A stretch of DNA of 64,000 nt from Mycobacterium sp. (GTDB lineage: Bacteria > Actinomycetota > Actinomycetes > Mycobacteriales > Mycobacteriaceae): positions 1-64,000 of the forward strand of contig NZ_SCRH01000033.1 in the NCBI RefSeq assembly GCF_004298145.1, written 5' to 3'. This document shows, piece by piece, positions 19,469 through 27,607 of the stretch. The notes beneath the pieces were generated by a model. That model had not been told where the DNA came from, did no database searches, and saw only the letters and a list, made by a program, of their open reading frames with translations. Both the position numbers and the translations under genes were made by a program. The first letter of the stretch is position 1, and the number at the start of each line of letters is the position of its first letter.

Positions 19469-22090
19469 GTGCACTTGAAGTGGCCTCTGACCGGCCGCGC
19501 GGAGGAACTACGCATCATCGAAGCCGCCATATCGGATCCCGACTCCTCCGGGATCGTTATTTGCGGCCCGGCCGGTGTAGGAAAGAGCCGAATCGCCCGT
19601 GAAGCCCTGGCTTCAGCGGCTTCGAAAGGCTGCGAAGTTCGCTGGGCGGTCGCGACGTCGTCGGCGCGGGATCTTCCGCTCGGCGCGTTCGCCCCGTGGA
19701 CTCCGCTAAGCACCGATAACATGCAACTCGTCCGCGGCGTGATCGAATCGCTGACGTCCGCACCAGAGGGCGCCACCGCGGTTATCGGCGTAGACGATGT
19801 TCACCTGCTCGACGACCTGTCCGCATTTGTTCTGCACCAGATCGTTCAGCGGCGCGCCGCGAAAGTAGTGATGACGGTCCGCGACGGCGAGGCGATTCCC
19901 GCTGGGGTACAAGAACTTTGGACGGGAGGTCAGTTCGAGCGGCTCGACCTGCAGCCGCTGTCCGCCGACGAAACCGCCATGCTTTTGTCCGCGGCTGTCG
20001 GTGGACCCATGGACCGAGCCGCCGCGAGTCGCCTGTGGAAGCTGACACGCGGCAACGCGCTGTACCTGCACCACATCGTCGAGCAGGAAGTCTCCGACGG
20101 CCGGTTGGTGGAGCAGCAGGGTTATTGGCGCTGGAGCGGCGAGCCCGTCGTTGCACCGGCGTTGATCGAGTTGATCGAGTCGAGGATTGGTGCGCTTCCA
20201 CCACCTATCGGCGCCGTGATCGATGTGCTCGCGGTCGGTGAGCCGATTGAACTGCGCTCGCTCGCCAGGATCACCGATTCTGCGGCGGTCGAGGAGGCCG
20301 ACGTGCGTGGCCTGATCACCCTTCAGCAGGTTGACGGCGCCATGGAAGTACGGATCGCCCATCCGCTCTACGGCGAGGTGCGCAAGGAGCGTGCGCCACC
20401 TACCCGGCTGCGACGATTGAGGGGACTCGTCGCCAGGGAACTCGCAGTCGGCGATCGTCGCAACGACGCACGAATCGTGGTGCGCCGCGCGACATTGATG
20501 CTGGATTCTGACCTTGACCCCGATCCGGAGCTGTTCCTGGCTGCCGCGCGAACTGCGATTCGGGTCGATACGCCGCTGGCCGAGCGGCTGGCTCGGGCCG
20601 CCGTGCTGGCCGGCGGCGGCATGGAGTCACAGCTGATGCATGGTTATTGCCTGGTTTGGAGCGCACAAGCCGCCGAAGCCGAGCGCGTGCTGGCGACGCT
20701 AGCGGAGCGCGCGACAACTGACCTTCAGCGCGTCCAAATCGCCGAGCAACGGACACACAATCTGTTCTGGACCCTTCGTCGGCCGGCCGACGCCGAAACA
20801 ATGCTGGACGACACTCTTAGCCAACTGACCGAGCCGGGCGCTCGGCGCCTGCTGGCCGCACCGCGAGCTGCGATTTACGCCGATCTCGGGCGGCCACGGC
20901 AAGCGGTAGCGGCCGGCACCGAAGCACTCGCCGAGGCGTCGTTGCCCGACGATCTGGTGGTGCTGGCCAGCTGGGGGCTGGTCGGCGGTCTCGGGATGCT
21001 GGGCCGCGCGGATGAGATTGATGCCGTGAGTACCCGGGGCTACGCCGCCGCTGCGCGCACGCCGAATGCCGCGGTGATGCGCATGGGTCTGGCGTATCGC
21101 CACATGATCGGCCTGAAGCTCGCGGGCCATCTACACGAGGCCGGACGTATCGCTGTCGAGGCGCGCCGCGAGAGCGAGGACAATTGGTTCCCGCACAGTA
21201 GCCATGTCCTACTCGGGCAAGTGGCGCTGGCACAAGGCGAGGTGGGCTACGCCCTTCGGTGGTTGGGCGAAGCCCGCGCCGGCCTGGACCCCCTCGGTGA
21301 TTATGGAGGTTGGCTGTTCCGCTGCCGGTTGGGTTTGACGCAAGCGCTTGCGATGGCCGGGCAGGTGAGCCGGGCCAAACGAGCCCAGGCGGAGCTGGAC
21401 GGAAATCGCCACGCAGCATTCGCTTTCCTCGAGCCCGAACTGGTGCTGGCACGGGCGTGGGTTGCCGCGGCCGAGGGGGCGCTGAGCCAGGCACTCGTCC
21501 TCGCGCGCCAGGCCGCCGATCTCGCCGTCGACGCCGAACAGCTCGCATACGAGGTCCTGGCCTTGCAGACAGCGGTCGGTTTCGGCGATCGCGGCGCAGC
21601 CGACCGGTTGGCCACACTCGCAACCAAGATGCATGGGCCGCGCGCTGGGCTTGCGGCCCGGTTCGCGGCTGCTTTGGAGGCCGGCGACGGGGCTGAATTA
21701 GCCACGGCGTCTGAGGAATTCGAGCGGATGGGGGATTTGGTCGCCGCCGTGGATGCGGCCGCGCACGCGGCCATCGCCTATCGCCGACAGAATTTGCTTG
21801 GATCGGCATTGGGGTGCTCGACGCGAGCCGAGGCGCTGGCCGAGCACTGCGGTGCTACTACGCCGGCGCTTCGTCAGGCCAGCGAGCGGCTACCGCTGAC
21901 CGACCGCGAACGCGAGATCGTGATGCTGCTGGGTGAGGGGTTGTCCAGCCCTGCCATCGCCGAGCGCCTCACGCTGTCCGCCCGCACGGTCGAGGGCCAC
22001 ATCTACCGGGCCATGGCCAAGACCGGCACCAACAGCCGCGACGAACTGGCGGCGCTGCTACCCCGACACCAACCGCGTTCCCGTCACTAA
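19469..22090 (+). CDS. LuxR-family (LAL-type) ATPase transcriptional regulator
   Basis: This is an 873-residue large regulator. Its N-terminal AAA/NTPase has Walker A GPAGVGKS at 33-40 and a Walker B-like VIGVDDVHLLDD at about 105-116. A long TPR-like helical middle follows, then a C-terminal LuxR helix-turn-helix (about 812-868: LTDREREIVMLLGEG... SARTVEGHIYRAMAKTG). Size and order match the LAL/MalT group, whose ATP and ligand binding gate DNA binding. The GTG at 19469 is chosen because the NTPase domain begins at once and a -10 hexamer lies just before it. It probably controls the downstream small genes and the P450, both of which are preceded by similar dyads. Confidence 0.9.
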   Translation: MHLKWPLTGRAEELRIIEAAISDPDSSGIVICGPAGVGKSRIAREALASAASKGCEVRWAVATSSARDLPLGAFAPWTPLSTDNMQLVRGVIESLTSAPEGATAVIGVDDVHLLDDLSAFVLHQIVQRRAAKVVMTVRDGEAIPAGVQELWTGGQFERLDLQPLSADETAMLLSAAVGGPMDRAAASRLWKLTRGNALYLHHIVEQEVSDGRLVEQQGYWRWSGEPVVAPALIELIESRIGALPPPIGAVIDVLAVGEPIELRSLARITDSAAVEEADVRGLITLQQVDGAMEVRIAHPLYGEVRKERAPPTRLRRLRGLVARELAVGDRRNDARIVVRRATLMLDSDLDPDPELFLAAARTAIRVDTPLAERLARAAVLAGGGMESQLMHGYCLVWSAQAAEAERVLATLAERATTDLQRVQIAEQRTHNLFWTLRRPADAETMLDDTLSQLTEPGARRLLAAPRAAIYADLGRPRQAVAAGTEALAEASLPDDLVVLASWGLVGGLGMLGRADEIDAVSTRGYAAAARTPNAAVMRMGLAYRHMIGLKLAGHLHEAGRIAVEARRESEDNWFPHSSHVLLGQVALAQGEVGYALRWLGEARAGLDPLGDYGGWLFRCRLGLTQALAMAGQVSRAKRAQAELDGNRHAAFAFLEPELVLARAWVAAAEGALSQALVLARQAADLAVDAEQLAYEVLALQTAVGFGDRGAADRLATLATKMHGPRAGLAARFAAALEAGDGAELATASEEFERMGDLVAAVDAAAHAAIAYRRQNLLGSALGCSTRAEALAEHCGATTPALRQASERLPLTDREREIVMLLGEGLSSPAIAERLTLSARTVEGHIYRAMAKTGTNSRDELAALLPRHQPRSRH

Positions 22091-22136
22091 CCTGCACCTA
22101 GCTTTGGTGCGGAGCGTCGACGGCATCGACGATTTC

Positions 22137-22152
22137 GAGTAACCGTGTACTC
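22137..22152. promoter_or_regulatory. Dyad site A, candidate LuxR operator
   Basis: GAGTAACCGTGTACTC is an imperfect 16-bp dyad 35 bp before the ATG of the 68-residue gene. It shares the 12-mer TTCGAGTAACCG and the closing TACTC with the perfect palindrome at 22448-22463. LuxR-type helix-turn-helix dimers often bind 16-20 bp dyads. Confidence 0.5.
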
Positions 22153-22187
22153 GCTTCACGCGGCCAACGCGGACGCAGGCTGCCCAG

Positions 22188-22394
22188 ATGGACGATGAAA
22201 CCAGCGAGCGCGAGTTGGCGCTGCGCAAGCTGCCCTTGATTTATTCGCTTGCGCTGAGACTGCGCGACGCCGGTGTAGCGCCCGAGGTGATCGGCGAGTA
22301 CGTCGGCATTGAGGAGACCGCCCTGTGCGGCGTTTTTCGCATCGCTGAGGCAAAACTACTTGCCGCTCGATCTTTGGCGAGAACCCGCGGCTAG
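22188..22394 (+). CDS. Small helical protein, possible HTH, unknown function
   Basis: The 68-residue protein is almost entirely helical. The segment LALRLRDAGVAPEVIGEYVGIEETALCGVFRIAEAKL (read as two pieces) has the cadence of a sigma-region-4-like helix-turn-helix: helix, GVAPEVIGEYVGI turn, helix. Similar small proteins are widespread in mycobacteria, to my recollection, without a known role. The ATG at 22188 is preceded by a weak ribosome site. The gene follows the LuxR gene by 97 bp, with dyad site A between, so it may be a target of that regulator. It is a real gene in my view because of the dyad and the protein-like composition, but this is not proven. Confidence 0.6.
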   Translation: MDDETSERELALRKLPLIYSLALRLRDAGVAPEVIGEYVGIEETALCGVFRIAEAKLLAARSLARTRG

Positions 22395-22438
22395 GGACCG
22401 GTCGGGGGACACCACACCGTTATGTCCCCTGCCTCGGC

Positions 22439-22463
22439 GAGTAATTCGAGTAACCGGTTACTC
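22439..22463. promoter_or_regulatory. Dyad site B, perfect palindrome, candidate LuxR operator
   Basis: GAGTAACCGGTTACTC at 22448-22463 is a perfect 16-bp palindrome. An extra half-site GAGTAA at 22439-22444 stands one helical turn upstream. It lies 113 bp before the ATG of the small gene that heads the P450 operon, in a 182-bp gap with no other gene. It shares TTCGAGTAACCG with site A at 22137. Confidence 0.6.
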
Positions 22464-22576
22464 AGGTCGTCCACTCGAGAGCGGGCAACGCTTCCTATCA
22501 GGGAACGTGACCAGGCGCATCGCCATCCGTTCCAACAGCACCGAGTTGGGAGCTCCAAGCCGTAAGGAGGCTCGAA

Positions 22577-22882
22577 ATGATCGCAACCCCATTCCCCGCC
22601 GATCACTTGGATGTCGCACCAGGTGTCGAGGCCACCCTCGAGGCGGCATCCCCGCCACCCACGCTCATCACCGAGCAACAGGTCGCATTCGCAACCGCAG
22701 CCGCGGCACCGGTGCCGTCCCCGACCGTGCGCTGGTGGGCCAAGACGATTCACGCTGTCCGCGCGGCCTCCTCGATGCGCCGGACGCCGAGGGCCAAGGC
22801 CCACCGGCCGCGACCGTACTATCCGCGGCACTACGGATACCTGGAAAACGCGCGCATGGCACGCGAGATGGACCGGCTATGA
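22577..22882 (+). CDS. Small basic protein preceding the P450, unknown function
   Basis: This is a 101-residue protein. The N-terminal half is Ala/Pro-rich (A-A-S-P-P-P-T, then TEQQVAFATAAAAP). The middle has an aromatic-basic stretch (VRWWAKTIHAVRAASSMRR), and the C-terminus is R/Y/H-rich, ending in ENARMAREMDRL. No transmembrane helix or known domain is recognised. Translation should be strong: a perfect AAGGAGG at 22564-22570 stands 6 nt before the ATG. Its stop overlaps the P450 ATG (ATGA), so the two are coupled. I recall similar small proteins ending in an ARMAR-type helix beside mycobacterial LuxR genes, but the function is unknown. Confidence 0.7.
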   Translation: MIATPFPADHLDVAPGVEATLEAASPPPTLITEQQVAFATAAAAPVPSPTVRWWAKTIHAVRAASSMRRTPRAKAHRPRPYYPRHYGYLENARMAREMDRL

Positions 22883-24147
22883 ATCCTCGTCAAACGGCGA
22901 ATTTTGACCGATCAAGCTGCCCCAGCGTCTTCGATGCCGGGCTACCCATGATCGATTACGAGCACACCCGGAACCCAGCAGAGGCCCACGCCATCCTCCG
23001 CGAAGCGCGGCAGCAGGCGCCGATCGCGCTCGGACCGCATGGGCCAGAATTGTTGACCTATGAACTCGTGCGCAGCGTGTTGCGCGACCCACGATTTCGC
23101 GTACCCCAAGGGATGTTCCTTGCCGCCCAAGGCATTTCCTCCGGCCCGCTGTGGGACCGAGTGGCCACCAACCTGATCAGCCTCGACGGCGCCGAACACC
23201 ATCGGCTACGCAAACTGGTGTCGAAGGCATTCACACCCCGAGCCACCGCGCGACTGCGCGCAACGATCATCGACGTCATCACCGAGCTCGTTGACCGCCG
23301 CTCCGGCCATGGGCGCTGCGACGTGGTCACCGACATCGCGCGCGAATACCCGATACCGATTATCTGCGCGCTCCTGGGCGCACCAGCGGAGGACTGGGAG
23401 CTCTTCTCGGACTGGACCGAGGACATCTTCAAGGTCTTCAGCTGGGACGCCGCCAATGAGGCACGCACCATCCTGGCGGCCTGGGACCAGCTCGACGCCT
23501 ACATCAACGACATGGTCGCCCGCCGGCGCCACGCGCTGACCGACGATCTGATCTCCGAGCTGATCCGCGCCGAAGACGACGGCGATCGTCTCAATATCGA
23601 AGAGCTGCGCATGCTCGCAGCGGGCCTGCTGATGGGCGGGACCGACACCACCCGCAACCAGCTCGCCGCCTCGGTGCATGTGCTGTGCGATCACCCCCAC
23701 CAATGGGCACTGCTGGCGGGCCAGCCCGAGCTGGCCATCAGGGCCGTCGAGGAGACCATGCGGCATTCCCCCGTCTCCTTCGGCACATTTCGGACGGCAA
23801 TCGAGGATGTCGAACTCGCCGGAGTCATGATCCCGGCGGGCGCACTGGTCATCGCCAACACCGCGGCCACCAACCGCGATCCCGCCGTCTGCGACGACCC
23901 CGACCGCCTCGACATCACCCGCAGCGGCGCCCCGGCGATACAAACCTTCGGCGGCGGCATGCACTACTGCCTCGGCGCGAATCTCGCCAAGCTGGAACTC
24001 GCCGAAGCACTGGTGGTCATGACACAGCGCATGCCCAACGCCCGTCGCATCGGCCCGGCTCCCTGGAAACCACTGACCGGGCTGAGCGGACCGACCACCC
24101 TACCCATCGAATTCGACCCGAGGCTCGGCAACCAACAACCGCGCTAG
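22879..24147 (+). CDS. Cytochrome P450
   Basis: This 422-residue soluble bacterial P450 has the I-helix oxygen-activation motif GGTDTT at 253-258, the K-helix ExxR at E292-R295, and the heme loop FGGGMHYCLG with the heme thiolate at C364. It is a mono-oxygenase that needs a ferredoxin and reductase supplied elsewhere, as none is encoded nearby. The ATG at 22879 overlaps the stop of the preceding small gene, which fixes the start. The CYP family is not assigned here. Its placement with a flavin monooxygenase and a LAL regulator suggests oxidation of a lipid, terpenoid or xenobiotic. Confidence 0.93.
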   Translation: MNPRQTANFDRSSCPSVFDAGLPMIDYEHTRNPAEAHAILREARQQAPIALGPHGPELLTYELVRSVLRDPRFRVPQGMFLAAQGISSGPLWDRVATNLISLDGAEHHRLRKLVSKAFTPRATARLRATIIDVITELVDRRSGHGRCDVVTDIAREYPIPIICALLGAPAEDWELFSDWTEDIFKVFSWDAANEARTILAAWDQLDAYINDMVARRRHALTDDLISELIRAEDDGDRLNIEELRMLAAGLLMGGTDTTRNQLAASVHVLCDHPHQWALLAGQPELAIRAVEETMRHSPVSFGTFRTAIEDVELAGVMIPAGALVIANTAATNRDPAVCDDPDRLDITRSGAPAIQTFGGGMHYCLGANLAKLELAEALVVMTQRMPNARRIGPAPWKPLTGLSGPTTLPIEFDPRLGNQQPR

Positions 24148-24232
24148 TGCGGGAATAAGAAATTAAATTTACGCTCGAGGCATTTACGGAGAAACGTTTA
24201 ATTTTGCGCGTGCGCGTCAATTCATTTGCGGC

Positions 24233-24248
24233 TGTGATCCCGTTCACA
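24233..24248. promoter_or_regulatory. Perfect CRP-type site TGTGA-N6-TCACA
   Basis: TGTGA-TCCCGT-TCACA, with arms extended to GGCTGTGA/TCACAGCC (24230-24251), matches the classical CRP consensus exactly and is close to the mycobacterial CRP site. It ends 22 bp before the ATG at 24271, a position that would favour repression. The DNA just upstream (about 24158-24225) is unusually AT-rich and may hold the promoter. Confidence 0.7.
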
Positions 24249-24270
24249 GCCGGACAAAGGGGCGGGCCCG

Positions 24271-24786
24271 ATGCGCACACTGACACGGTTGGGAACGTGC
24301 ACGGCGGCGATCACCATGGTGATCTCGTCGGCGGCGACGTTCGACATCCCCCGCGCGGCCGCCGAGGGCGGCGGCACCACCGTCGTTTTGGACGCCAAAC
24401 TTCGGCGTTGCGATTTCAGCCTGGTGAGCACCTCGCCGCAGGTGCCGCACCCGTCACTGGGGACGGGTTCCGCCGTCGTCCACACGGCCGGGTCGAAGGT
24501 GGTCGCGAACGTCCATTTGGTGGATGCGCCCGAGCCCGGCACCCACTTCGACGTGGGGCTGATCCAGGTGCCCCGCCCCGCCTCGGCCACCTGCGGGCCC
24601 GGCGACCCCGGGACCGCCTTCACCGGCCTGGACACCGATGGGGCAGGTAGCGGAGATGCGACCGTGCAAGACAGCATTCGGCCCGGGACGACGGGGGTCT
24701 GGGTGATTGCGCAACAACCAAACCCTCACTCGCAGAACCCGGCGGAGTTCTACACGTCCGAGTTCGTGGCGCCGGTGCGAACATAA
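24271..24786 (+). CDS. Small secreted protein, unknown function
   Basis: The 171-residue protein has a Sec-type signal peptide: MRTLTRLG, a hydrophobic stretch TAAITMVISSAATF, and a probable cut near 31 after PRAAA. The mature part has an all-beta look (TTVVLDAKLRRCDFSLVS... AVVHTAGSKVVANVHLVD) and two cysteines (about 47 and 108) that could form a disulfide. No catalytic motif is seen. AAAGGGG at 24256-24262 is the ribosome site. It stands alone between the P450 and the FHA gene under a CRP-type site, so cAMP control is likely if the site works. Confidence 0.8.
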   Translation: MRTLTRLGTCTAAITMVISSAATFDIPRAAAEGGGTTVVLDAKLRRCDFSLVSTSPQVPHPSLGTGSAVVHTAGSKVVANVHLVDAPEPGTHFDVGLIQVPRPASATCGPGDPGTAFTGLDTDGAGSGDATVQDSIRPGTTGVWVIAQQPNPHSQNPAEFYTSEFVAPVRT

Positions 24787-24868
24787 GGGACTTCGGCCCC
24801 TACCCGCCGCCCGGGCCGAATGCTCCGATAGACGCGTCGAAAGACCTGGCGTCGGATGAGAGGCAAGG

Positions 24869-25312
24869 GTGTCGGCATCACAAGGGGATACAAGCCAGCA
24901 GCGAATCGCGGCGAATGACGCCACCGGCGATATCGGCTCCGCGCTTCGTGTCGACGTCCCCGAGGAAATCGACACGTCGTCGGCAGCGGCCGAAGCGGCG
25001 GCGCTGGCGCACGGCTCGGCCATGCTCGTGGTGAAACGGGGCCCCAATGTCGGATCGAAGTTCGTCTTGAACCAGCCCGTGATGACCGCCGGACGGCACC
25101 CCCTCAGCGATATCTTCCTCGACGACATCACGGTCAGCCGCCGGCACGCCGAATTCCACAACGAGAACGGCGAATTCCTCGTCGTTGACCTCGGCAGCCT
25201 GAACGGCACCTACCGCAATCGTGAAGCCGTCGAATCTGCGGTGCTGGCCAACGGCGACCTCCTCCAGATCGGCAATTTCCGGCTGGTTTTCCTCACCGCG
25301 CAGACACCCTGA
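24869..25312 (+). CDS. GarA-like FHA-domain protein
   Basis: The 147-residue protein has a C-terminal FHA domain (about 52-140) that closely follows mycobacterial GarA (LVVKRGPN, GRHPLSDIFLDD, SRRHAEF at 90-96, SLNGTY at 110-115). The phosphothreonine-binding residues R76, S90, R91, H93, N112 and T114 are all present. GarA switches TCA and glutamate metabolism when PknB or PknG phosphorylates its N-terminal ETTS-V-F motif. That motif is missing here: the N-terminus reads EEIDTSSAAAEAA. This looks like a paralogue whose regulation differs. The GTG at 24869 follows GAGGCAAGG. Confidence 0.85.
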   Translation: MSASQGDTSQQRIAANDATGDIGSALRVDVPEEIDTSSAAAEAAALAHGSAMLVVKRGPNVGSKFVLNQPVMTAGRHPLSDIFLDDITVSRRHAEFHNENGEFLVVDLGSLNGTYRNREAVESAVLANGDLLQIGNFRLVFLTAQTP

Positions 25313-25320
25313 CCCGACGA

Positions 25321-25818
25321 TGAACACCTCCGAATTCCGCTCCGGCCAAACGATTTTCACCCAGGGCGACCCGGGCGATCGGCTCTACCTGATCGTCGAA
25401 GGCACGGTGAAGGTCAGCCTTCGTGGCCCGGCGGGGCGCACCAGCGTGCGGGCGATCATCGGACCCACGGCACTCTCCGACGTGCGAGCGCTGTGGTTGG
25501 ACCGCGCCACCGTGCGCGCGTTGATGACGCGGCAGCCGGCGATCGCCGAACAGCTGCTCCGGGCGGATGACCCGGCGGTTGCAGGCCGCCGAACGTCAAC
25601 TTGTCGAACTGGTTTCCAGTGACGTCACCGCCCGCGTTGCCCGGCAGCTGGTGGGCGCCGATCGGGTATCGGTGAACAAGGCGCTGCGCAGTTTCACGAC
25701 GCGCGGCTGGATCTCGTTGAAAGGCAAGACCGTTCTGATCGTCAACCCCGAAGCGCTGGCCGTCCGCGCCGGGGACGTCGACCACGCGCTACCGCGTGAC
25801 GATCGGCTCGGCGCGTAG
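25321..25818 (+). pseudogene. Decayed Crp/Fnr-family regulator
   Basis: The first frame (25321-25622) reads like the cyclic-nucleotide domain of CRP (SGQTIFTQGDPGDRLYLIVEGTVKV), and the DNA-binding domain continues in another frame from 25567 (VSVNKALRSFTTRGWISLKGKTVLI). Compared with mycobacterial CRP from memory there are four lesions. The first 25-30 residues are lost. About 20 residues with the cAMP phosphate cassette (FGELSIF...R-T-S) are deleted after IGP. There is a +1 shift near 25565, where one G too many turns LLRAMTRRL into LLRADDPAV. About 30 residues are missing between VARQL and VGADRVSVNK, removing the first helices of the HTH. It cannot make a working regulator. Confidence 0.85.
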
Positions 25819-25828
25819 CGTCTCAACC

Positions 25829-27607
25829 ATGAGCGACTACGCCGCGGAGGCGGTAGACAAGCTGCCGTTCTCCACTGAAGAAAAATCGCAGCGCTACGCG
25901 ACGGAGAACTACCGCGGCGCCGCCGGTCTCAACTGGTACAGCACCGATCCCACGCTGCAGTTCACGATGGCCTACTACCTGCAGCCCGAGGAGCTGCAAC
26001 TGGCCGAGCGCCATCTGACGCACATCGGTGAACTGATGGGCGGTCCGGTGGCGCAGTGGGCCGAAGAGACGGACCGCAACCCACCGCGGCTCGAGCGCTA
26101 CGACCGGTGGGGCCACGACGTCGGCCGGGTGGTCATGCCGACGTCGTTCACGGAGTCCAAGCGGGCCATTCTGAACGCCCAGCGGGCGCTGCGGACCGAG
26201 GCGCGCGAGGCGAAGATGAGCTCGTCGCTGACGCTGTTCGCGTCGAATTATCTGCTCAATCAAGCCGATATCGGGATGGGTTGCGCGTTGGGCACCGGCG
26301 GCGGCATGGTCCAGTCGCTGGTGGCGGCCTACGCGCCCGCCGATGTGGCCGAACACGTGCTGGCCAAATTCGCCTCCGGCGAGTGGGCCGGCGAGACGGC
26401 GCAGCTGCTCACCGAACGCACCGGCGGATCGGACCTGGGCGCGCTCGAGACGACCGCAACACGTCGCGGTGACTCGTGGCTGCTGAACGGGTTCAAGTGG
26501 TTTGCGTCCAACTGCGCCGGGGAGGCGTTCGTCGTACTCGCCAAACCCGAAGGCGCACCGGACTCTTCGCGGGGCGTCGCCAATTTCCTGGTGCTGCGCA
26601 CCCGCCGCGACGGCTCACGCAACGGGGTGCGGGTGCGGCGTCTGAAGGACAAACTCGGCACCCGCTCGGTGGCCTCCGGCGAGGTCGAGTTCGTCGACGC
26701 CGAGGCGTTTCTGCTGTCCGGCGAACCGAGCCCCGAATCCGGCCCGTCCGACGGCAAGGGGCTGGGCCGCATGATGGAGCTCACCAACGCCGCACGGCTG
26801 GGTATCGCGTCGTTCGGGCTCGGCAATGCCCGTCGCGCCCTGGTCGAGTCGCTGTGCTACGCCGCGCAGCGGCGCGCCTTCGGCGAGGCGCTGATCGACA
26901 AGCCGTTGATGCGGCGCAAGCTGGCCGAGATGATCGTCGATGTCGAAGCCGCCCAGGCGCTGGTGTTCGACGGCACCGGCGCCACCAACCATCGTCAGCC
27001 GCGCAGCCTGCGGCAGCGCATCGCGGTGCCGGTCACCAAGCTGAAGGTGTGCCGGCTCGGGATCACCGCGGCGTCGGACGCGATCGAGATCCACGGCGGC
27101 AACGGCTATATCGAGACCTGGCCGGTGGCAAGGCTTTTGCGTGACGCGCAGGTGAATACCATCTGGGAGGGCCCCGACAATATCCTGTGCCTGGACGTGC
27201 GGCGCGGGATCGAGCAAACCCGTGCGCACGAGACGCTGTTGGCGCGGTTACGCGATGCGGTTTCCGTCGCCGACGACGACGAGGCCACCCGGCTGGTCGC
27301 GGGCCGGATCGAGGATCTCGACGCGGCGATCACCGCGTGGTCCAAGCTCGACAGGGCGATGGCCGAGGCGCGACTGTTCGGACTGGCCCAATTCATGGGT
27401 GACGTCTACGGCGGCGCGTTGCTCATCGAGCAGGCCGCCTGGGAGCGGGCCACCCGCGGCGGTGAGCGCAAGGCGCTGGTCGCACGGCTCTACGCGCAGC
27501 GGTATCTCGCCGATCGCGGGGCGCTGCGCGGTATCGACGCCGACTCCGACGAGGCGCTGGAGCGCTTCGACGACTTGGCGGGCGGGGCGTTCAGCGGCGG
27601 GGACTAG
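25829..27607 (+). CDS. fadE35: Acyl-CoA dehydrogenase
   Basis: This 592-residue acyl-CoA dehydrogenase is the counterpart of FadE35 (593 residues in M. tuberculosis). The N-terminal extension (about 1-150) and the long C-terminal helical region (about 450-592) mark it as an AidB-like long type. The FAD-binding middle has [17 protein letters not shown] and the C-terminal core has [34 protein letters not shown]. The substrate is not established. The ATG at 25829 follows the Crp remnant by 10 nt. Its stop overlaps the accD4 stop on the opposite strand, so the two genes converge. Confidence 0.9.
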   Translation: MSDYAAEAVDKLPFSTEEKSQRYATENYRGAAGLNWYSTDPTLQFTMAYYLQPEELQLAERHLTHIGELMGGPVAQWAEETDRNPPRLERYDRWGHDVGRVVMPTSFTESKRAILNAQRALRTEAREAKMSSSLTLFASNYLLNQADIGMGCALGTGGGMVQSLVAAYAPADVAEHVLAKFASGEWAGETAQLLTERTGGSDLGALETTATRRGDSWLLNGFKWFASNCAGEAFVVLAKPEGAPDSSRGVANFLVLRTRRDGSRNGVRVRRLKDKLGTRSVASGEVEFVDAEAFLLSGEPSPESGPSDGKGLGRMMELTNAARLGIASFGLGNARRALVESLCYAAQRRAFGEALIDKPLMRRKLAEMIVDVEAAQALVFDGTGATNHRQPRSLRQRIAVPVTKLKVCRLGITAASDAIEIHGGNGYIETWPVARLLRDAQVNTIWEGPDNILCLDVRRGIEQTRAHETLLARLRDAVSVADDDEATRLVAGRIEDLDAAITAWSKLDRAMAEARLFGLAQFMGDVYGGALLIEQAAWERATRGGERKALVARLYAQRYLADRGALRGIDADSDEALERFDDLAGGAFSGGD

